From: Tyto alba
Taxonomy: Eukaryota > Chordata > Aves > Strigiformes > Tytonidae
Length of the DNA: 64,000 nucleotides
NCBI RefSeq assembly: GCF_018691265.1
Contig: NW_024881300.1
Span: forward strand, 1,011,046 to 1,075,045
Direction of reading: 5' to 3'
A model generated the notes under the pieces. That model worked only from the letters and a program-made list of their open reading frames with translations. It did no database searches and had not been told where the DNA came from. Shown in pieces: positions 57,028 through 64,000 of this stretch. Numbering within the stretch: the stretch's first letter is position 1; the number at the start of each line of letters is the position of its first letter. The translations under genes and the position numbers were made by a program.

Positions 57028-57200
57028 CGCCCCCCCCCCCGGGGCCGCCCCCCCCCCGGGGCTGCGGTCGGGTGTCACAACCCACGCGGGAGGGAAACTC
57101 GCCGCGCCCCGGGGAGCGGCACAGCCGCCAGCACTGCTCCCACCCCTGACAGAAACACCCCGGGGCGGGAGCGGAGCCTGGGGGGGGGGGGGGGGGAACC
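57028..57200. repeat. Poly-C and poly-G runs
   Basis: Two long C runs (about 57031-57056) and a run of about 17 G (57180-57197) flank the minus-strand tRNA upstream region. CpG-dense, no gene seen. Confidence 0.85.
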
Positions 57201-57563
57201 GGGACAACGGCGGGAAGCGTGAGTCTGCGTCCCAGGCCGCGGAGCTTCGGGGGGGCGAGATTTGGAGGGGAAACGCGGCGCCCCTGCACGCGTTGTGGAT
57301 TCAAAAAGGGACCAGAAGTAGCCACCGGTGTCCCCCCGGCCGTGTGGCAGAGGACGAGTCTTCACCACGTGGGCTGGTGGCAGAGAAGTCCGTGCTTAGG
57401 TTTCTCTACCAAAACCCACAAACCCTCTCAGCGCCTCTGGGCTGCTCCCGCTGCTTCGCTGGAGTAAATTTAACACTGGTTTTGTGCAGAATGTGGTGTT
57501 ACATATTCTGGAGAAGCGAGGACTGCTAGGGGGCTGAAGGATGTGCCAGGACATCTAGCACGT

Positions 57564-57698
57564 GGGATGGGATGGGATGGGATGCGATGGGATGGGATGG
57601 GATGGGATGGGATGGGATGCGATGCGGTGGGATGGGATGCGATGCGATGGGATGGGATGCGATGCGGTGGGATGCGATGGGATGGGATGCAATGGGAC
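57564..57698. repeat. (GGGAT)n satellite with GCGAT/GCGGT variants, 27 units
   Basis: Perfect 5-base register throughout. GGGAT is the base unit, and GCGAT and GCGGT recur in clusters (GCGAT-GCGGT at 57619-57628 and again at 57659-57668), suggesting duplication of a higher-order block of about 40 bases. The last two units are degenerate (GCAAT, GGGAC). Confidence 0.95.
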
Positions 57699-57699
57699 A

Positions 57700-60600
57700 G
57701 GAGGGCTCTGTGGTCTCAGTTGCACGTCCCCCCAAGAGCGGCTGCAGCCAAAACCCCTCAGCTGAGCCCCGGGGGTGACACCAGGCCCGGCTCTGGCCGC
57801 TGGCTGTGCACTCCCCAGGGGCTTGATTTAAGCCTTCCCCAGAAATGGCTTTTCCTTGAAATGCTTCAGCTGGCAATTAGGAGAAGGAGCTGCACAGAGC
57901 CTGCCTGCAGCTTCCAACCTTGCCTGCCCCTGGGTATGACTCAGAGGAGTTTTTCTCGGCTGTCTTTGCATGAGCTGTTGCTATAAAAGCAAGCTGGGAG
58001 AGCAGCCAGACAGGCAAAAAGTGGATGGGGGTTGAAAGGGAAGAAGCCACATCCAAAGTGACGTAAACAGTCAGCAGAGAAAGCTATTTCCTTAACTTTT
58101 TCGTCAGCTCATTGTCCTGCAGTGAAAGTCCCAGTGGCCTCAGAGCAAAGATGTTTATCTGCATCCACGTGCTGCTCATCAACGAGAAGGAAAAGATAAA
58201 GCAGCACTGAAATCATCTGCTCTGCGTGGCCCCTCGAGGTGTGTGTCCAGCTCCTGCACAGGGTCCACAGGAGCCTGGTACCTCCACGGGCTGGGCTTGT
58301 CCTGGGAGGTCCCTCTCGTGCCCAGTGGGGGCCTCTGTTTCCCGGACCCACAGGGATGGCAGCGTTTGGGGGCCCCGATCCATCCACATTGGCTTTGAGA
58401 TACCAGCACCCAGCCAGGGCACTTCCCTGTGGTATGGAAACACTTCAGCAGGGCTTTGCTAATTAACTCCAGGGCGAAAGCAGCAATTTTTAGCGCGGTT
58501 GCTTCAGCTGAGGAAGTAATAACTGCCACACGATGGCATTGTCTGCTGCAGCAAGTTGTAGAGGCCCTTCCAGCTCAGGAAACTCCGCAGGAGCCTTCCC
58601 CGGGGGGCAGAGCGCAGTGTGAGCCCCTTGGTGCAAGCGGGACCCTTTCAAAGAGCAGGAAAGGCTGCGTGTCCCTTCCCCGTGGCCCCTGTCACCTTTG
58701 GGCTGGCAGGGCCAGCGAGGGGCCCTGGCTGCGGGTGGGTTTGTTCTTTACCCACCATCCGGTGAGTTCCCAGGGGGAAGCAGCGCATCCTTTGCTGATG
58801 GGGATCTTTCCTCTAGACGGATGCCTGTTGGTGCTGGCCGGGGGGCTCAGGGGGGCCAGCTGCACCGCTGCCCTGCACCCATCCTGGAGACAGCCTTTGA
58901 TCTAGCACTTGCTGCTGCTCCCCCATCCCCTCCAACTTGGGGGGGGGGGATCCTTGGGGGGGTTTTGCTGCCTGCAGCCAGGCTGCTCCCTCAATTTCAC
59001 TCTGCTGGGCTGGAGCAGGTGAACCTGGGATGTTGTGGAGGTGCGGGCTGGGGCTGGACGGGGAGGATGCCCGCAGGGAGGTCTCTGGGCTGCAGTCTGG
59101 CTCAGCGAGAAGGGGCACTGGCACATCAGCTCTTGCAGCAGACAGTTCGCTTCGTTTCGGCACACAGGTGTGAGCAGGACTGCCTTCAGTCCCACACCCT
59201 GGTTTGAGATCACCTCTGTCCTGGGGGAAATTTGTTCCCCAAACAGCATTTTGAATCCCAGATGTGCCTCATCTCTGCCTTCTTCAATTTTCCCCTGCTG
59301 CCTCCTCAGGTTGATACAAGGAATCATGGCCCAGGACAAGAATCTCACTTATCCCTAACCCCCCCAGCAACCCCTTTTTTAACTATTCCCAGCCAACACC
59401 AAGATGCTAATGGCCAGCATCTGTAGCCTGTTGCTCTGTTAGGAGGTGAGACTGCTGCATTGACCCTAAAAATACACCCCACAGCCACTACAGTTGATTT
59501 GGAGCCCAAGGGGAGATCTTGCACTACGTGATGGGGCAGGTGTGATGCTCCCACAAAGAAAGTTTGGGTAAAAACACTCAAAAGTGTGGTTTCCCTGAGA
59601 TCCAGTTGGTGAGGGAGCAAGTCACTAGTGGGGATTATGGCTGAAATCCAGTAGGAGTGTGGAGGCTCTGGGCAAAAGCAAAGGAGAAAGACACCCTGTT
59701 CTTACAACGTGGCGTGCAGAAAAGCTGGGGTGGGAGAGGGAGGGGGTCTGGTGACTCTGTGGTCTCTCAGGTGAGCCAGCAAGGCTTGAAAAGGGTTAAG
59801 AGTCTGGGCAGACAAATGTGTGCCTGTTTTTTTTTTTTTCCCTGCCCAGCCCCTGTGTTTATTGTGCTAGGTCATGTAAAGGCTTGCTGCCTGTTGGAAG
59901 CCCTGTGGGCTCCCGGGGCTGTCTGCTGCTGCTCGTGTGTGCCCCTGGGCACCGGTGGCAACCTCAGCACCTGCCGGTGGCCGAGGCTTGGCAGGAAGAG
60001 CTGCTCGAATGAGCGCGGTGATAGCTCCGGTCTGGAGGGCTGTGATGTCCCATTTCTTTAGGAGACTGGCTGTGATTTGAAAGCTCACGGGGTGCGAGGG
60101 CTCAGCTGAGACCAGGGGGTGCCAGTGGCCCCAGCGCAGCCACATCTAGCAGGTCATAGCACTGCATGTGGCAGCTCCTCTTGCCCTTGGGGGCTGGCCT
60201 GCGGGTGCCCCCAGCGCCCATGGAGACACCATTGCCCCCGCAGCACTGCTGGAGGGAGGTTTTCTGGGTCTCAACTTCACCCACCGTCCTGGCTTAACAA
60301 TAAACTTGCGTCAAACTGGTCCCCGCAGATGCTGTTGAAAGGCACACATCCTTCTCCCGCCCTGAGGAGATGGGAAGAGGTGATCCTTTCTGAGAAGGCA
60401 GTAAACAGAGCTGCTTCTGGTAAGCTCCTTTCATGGTGACTGGCAGTGTTCATGTGCGAACATGTTGGACGGGGAAGTGGGAAACGGAGCTGTGGAGAGG
60501 TGATGGTTGTGCTGGTCCACGCATGCTGTTGGATGGGGCCGAAGGGCTGGGTCTGCGGCAGGTGGGATCTCCCTGCGCCCCTGAGCACGGGGCTAGGGCC

Positions 60601-63600
60601 AGGACCCAGCCATGCCTGCCAGGAGAAGGACTCCCCCAGGATGGGGGGACTTGCTGGCACAGGCACTTTCTGCTCCTGCTGCCGTGGGAGGTGGGGATGG
60701 GGGAGTAACGGGGGCTGCTGCAAAGAGGCACATGCCTTACCTTCTGCTGACGCCAAGGCAGAAGGCACTAGCCTATCCCTGGGCTCTGGCAGAGGTGAAA
60801 TAGCCGAGCCATGGCACTTGGCTGCTCCCCAGCTTCTGCCTGTCCCTACAGTGGCCCTAGTAGGACCCTCTTCCAAGAAGCAAAGGAGGGGAGACACCCC
60901 TGTACCCCCCTGGGGTGAGGCACAGCACAGCCACTCCTATGGCGATGGAGAGCCCGGCAGCAGCTCCTGTGGTGCAACGGAGGTTCCTGTCGTGCCCATC
61001 CTGACCAGCCCTGCTGCTGCTCTCCCTTCTCTTCCCTGCAGTGCGTGGTGAGAGACCGCACTTTCAGGGATCATCCGGCTCTCCTGCACCACGCCAGCTC
61101 CGTGCAAATGTTGCCTTCAGGGCCTGCAGCTATGCAGAAGGATTGCAACATCAGGATGTCTCTCCAGTTCTGTAGGGCTTCTCAGGACCCAGGGGCCTGA
61201 TGTGCTCAGACAAACACATTCTGGCAGAGTCCCAGCACACTCTTTCCCCTCATCTGAAAAGCTGCCTTGATTTCATCCGTGCCATCCAGCCACATCTCCC
61301 CAGAATAGCCTTCCCCATCCCCTGTCCTAGGGAAGAGCTTGCACCCCATGGCTGCGTTGCTCTTGCAGGGGACAAGTGACTCTTCTCTGTTTACGAAGAG
61401 CTTAACTGTGTTGCGGAGTAAAGAGTTACGTGTTTGTTTCTTTTCATGCAATACTTTCAATCAACTTAAATCATGTTCACTGCAGCAACCCTCGCAGCTC
61501 GCGGCAGTCTCCATGGGACAGTTGCAGAATGAGTTGTCCTCAGTTCTGGCTGCTCCAGCTGCTGAGGAGGGACACCGATTCCCACTGCAGGCATGCACCT
61601 TTCCGTGCAGTGTCCCACTAGGATCAGCCGCCAGCTTGCAGCTCAGGTGTGATGCTGCCAGGGGAAAGAGCCACAACCTGCAGCCCGGCTGGCTTGGGAC
61701 GCTGACTGGTAGCTGTGGGCTGCCTCACTGTGGAAAAATAGAGCATCAGCATTTTGCACTGTGTGCTGGAGCCCAAATTTGTTCTTATTCACAAGGAAGG
61801 AGGAAGCCATTGTATTCGGAGAAACGAAAGCCTGTGTAACGGTCTCTGCTATTTTTGAAACCATTTGCTACGTAAAGCAGTTTCTTAAAAACACAAGCAC
61901 TGGTTATTACTTCCCAAATAGAAGTTGTTCCATCCCCTGTGGAGATGATGGCTGCAGACAGCCCCAGACATCTGCTCTTCATTTCCTGCCTTTTTCTTTA
62001 ATGTGAGAAAGTTACAAGTCGTGCAGTACCAGACAGATTCTCTGGTTCCCCTGTCATTTAATTCTCTCCCTTATTACACTAATGGCTCAAGAGCTCGACA
62101 TTAAGCATAGGCTGAGGCCGTCTCCAAAATGAGAGGCCACCTTTGGCTCTAAGGAACCATCTCCTGAGTCTGGCACTGGTTGCCTGGGCCAGGAGAGAGG
62201 AGGTTGTTGGGTCAGTTCTGGGCTGCTAGGGGCCGTGCCACATCATTGGATAAACCATTGGCGTTTTTTCAGCTTGAAGTCAGGAAATCCAGTCTTACCC
62301 ATCGGGGACCGGCTGCACACCCGGGCCTCACCAGTCCCCCCCCCATCCTGGCTCAGAGACCTGCATGTGTACTCCTCAAGGGAAACTGGAGGAGCCCAGT
62401 TCTGGTGAGTGTGGAAGCTCTGCCGTGGTGGCGGTGCTTTAGCTCCCTTTAGTCTAATGCTCTTGGGCTGCAGTAAAAGGATATTGTGTCAGAGCAGTGG
62501 CTGAGCTGCCAACCCCACTGAGCAGAGGTGGGTGTAGTGCAAAGGATGGGCTGCCACAAGGCAGCTCGGAGCTGGGAGCGTTAGCAGGGGAAAGAGAATC
62601 TCATCATATGCCCAGAGTTGGAGTCCTGGGTCAGCCTGTTCCCTTTGCAGCATCGGGAGAGTCTGGGCCTTCCCAAAAGCTAAGTGTTCCTGCCGCCTCT
62701 TTCCAGCAAGCCTCTGGGACAGAGATCGTGGACAACATCATGGACAGCAAAGGGTGCTGTTAATACCTGATATTAGAGGTGCTGGGCTTCCCTGCTCCAG
62801 GAAAAACAACTCCTGAGGTCTTGGGAGCTCCTGAACAGACCGTGCAGTGGAAATCAACAGAATTCCCGTCTGATCTGCTCTGGCATCAATTTCCTCCAGG
62901 CTCCATACAGCCCCCTAAGTCTCTCTGACTTTTCCTTTTTCTTCAGTCACCACCTGATTTCCAGGAGGGTACAGCTTCTGTAACAGAGCATAGTCCTTCT
63001 TTCATGAGGATCCAAGAATAACCAAGGAACGTAAGTTTCCAGCATGGAAATACCCTGAAGGAGGTGGGCCATGTTCTGGGGTGATTTCCTGTTTGTTTAG
63101 GTTGCAGCCCTTGTTCTCTTTGTGTATTGTTTTGCATATTGCCTTTGTAGGGGCAAGTTGCCTTCTTGCCTTCAAGACCAATTCCCTCAGCATTAGTCAT
63201 ATGTTCTTTCCATCTCTGAGGACCTTAACCCTGTGCAGAGCTCGAGCACCTGCCCGTGAACAGCCCTGCCAAAGCTGTCGTGGGTGTGAAACGCTGGAGC
63301 TGCTTTCAGGTCTCTGGTGGGGAAGATGGGATCTGGCCCTTTGGCCTGTGGTATCTGTGGTTTGGAGCAATAAACCAAGCTCCTGGTTAATGGTTACCAG
63401 TGAGCAACCTTTGGTTAGGGGTATGGCATCAGATCAGGCTTCTGAGGATGCCTTATGCTGTCACCAACATCCAGTCCACCCCAGGCCTTGTTCTCCCTTT
63501 CTCCACAGCAGAGCCAGCGTTTAAGTAACAGGACATCCATCCTGATGTGAAACTGTCCTTAGAGCAGAGCAGCAACGGGAGGCAGAGAGCCCAGTCTCCA

Positions 63601-64000
63601 GCCTTCCTCATTCAAACTACAGTTAATGTTATGTGGGGGGGAAAAATCAACCCTCTCCCTAGTATTTACTGCTTTTCTTTGGTGCTGTAGCACTGTTTCA
63701 GAGAGCCTTTGGGTGCTAAGGGTAACCGCAAGAATCCTCCTTCCAGCCCTCCTGTGGAAGAATGGGGGAGGGCTGTGATGAGCTGCCCCAGGCTGTGATC
63801 TTCACTGGAAGGATATGGTGTTCATGGTGGGCTTTCTTCCTCCCCACTCTTGGCCTGCTTGGTTTCATTTTCATCTATTTATTTAGCACAGTCTGCGTTC
63901 CCTGGTTCCCAGTTACTCAGTTTTTCTGCTCTTTGTTTCCTCAAAAGCTGGTTGCTCTGGACTCGCAGGGTTGCACGCTCCATTGCTTGGGCGCTGTGGT
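57700..64000. other. Right flank, no gene recognised
   Basis: I read both strands for chemokine exons (CC or CX3C motifs, conserved tryptophan), because CCL22, CX3CL1 and CCL17 lie on this side of PLLP in human, and found none. Open frames up to 206 codons (60277-60897 minus) overlap others and show no domain. The block at 57937-58066 looks like a promoter. The remainder holds nothing I can name. Confidence 0.5.
57937..58066 (+). promoter_or_regulatory. Candidate TATA promoter with AP-1, octamer-like and ATF elements
   Basis: TGACTCA (AP-1) at 57937-57943, TTTGCAT at 57965-57971, TATAAAAG at 57982-57989 and TGACGTAA (ATF/CEBP type) at 58059-58066 are ordered as in an inducible promoter. A start would fall near 58010-58020. 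The first downstream ATG frames are short (12-19 codons), so no product can be named. Isolated motifs of this kind do occur by chance. Confidence 0.35.

Noticed and set aside
57564..57780. Repeated MGWDGM frames
   Set aside because: They are just the translation of the GGGAT satellite, with no start context or conservation.
60277..60897. 206-codon minus-strand frame in the right flank
   Set aside because: No conserved motif, overlaps several other frames, and its composition follows the local GC content.
63081..63524. 147-codon plus-strand frame with a hydrophobic start (MISCLFRLQPLF)
   Set aside because: Considered as a secreted chemokine-like protein, but it lacks the CC or CX3C motif, the disulphide pattern and exon borders.

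Overview
The window is vertebrate nuclear DNA, almost certainly from a bird. The evidence is: spliced genes with canonical GT-AG introns; several CR1 LINE 3' ends in both orientations, the typical avian repeat; one ERVL-like solo LTR; compact introns; and the gene order RSPRY1, ARL2BP, PLLP, tRNA-Leu, which matches the order I recall for human 16q13 (avian chromosome 11 is the expected counterpart). The species cannot be named from sequence alone. Gene identities rest on remembered family sequences, not on a search.

Layout. 1-11900: AT-rich non-coding DNA, most likely intron 1 of RSPRY1, whose first non-coding exon would lie left of the window. 11901-34634: all fourteen coding exons of RSPRY1 (+), giving 575 residues. 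34635-about 37185: RSPRY1 3' UTR. About 37550-37900: CpG-island promoter and non-coding first exon of ARL2BP. 38663-46485: six coding exons of ARL2BP (+), giving 156 residues. 46486-51430: the gap between convergent genes, with the ARL2BP 3' UTR, a solo LTR and A-rich tracts. 51997-55629: four coding exons of PLLP (-), giving 176 residues. 55630-57300: very GC-rich DNA with poly-C/poly-G runs, a 32-bp tandem repeat, a CR1 fragment and two identical tRNA-Leu(CAG) genes facing each other tail to tail. 57564-57698: a 5-bp satellite. 57700-64000: no recognisable gene, but a promoter-like block near 57.94-58.07 kb.

Roles. RSPRY1 is a RING/SPRY protein, ARL2BP is an effector of the small GTPases ARL2/ARL3 with a ciliary role, and PLLP is a four-pass MARVEL membrane protein. 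They form an old neighbourhood rather than a pathway. I saw no clearly new system. The best leads are a strong internal start in RSPRY1 that would expose an N-myristoylation signal, the inverted identical tRNA pair, and the unassigned promoter-like block on the right. In human the chemokine genes CCL22/CX3CL1/CCL17 lie on that side.
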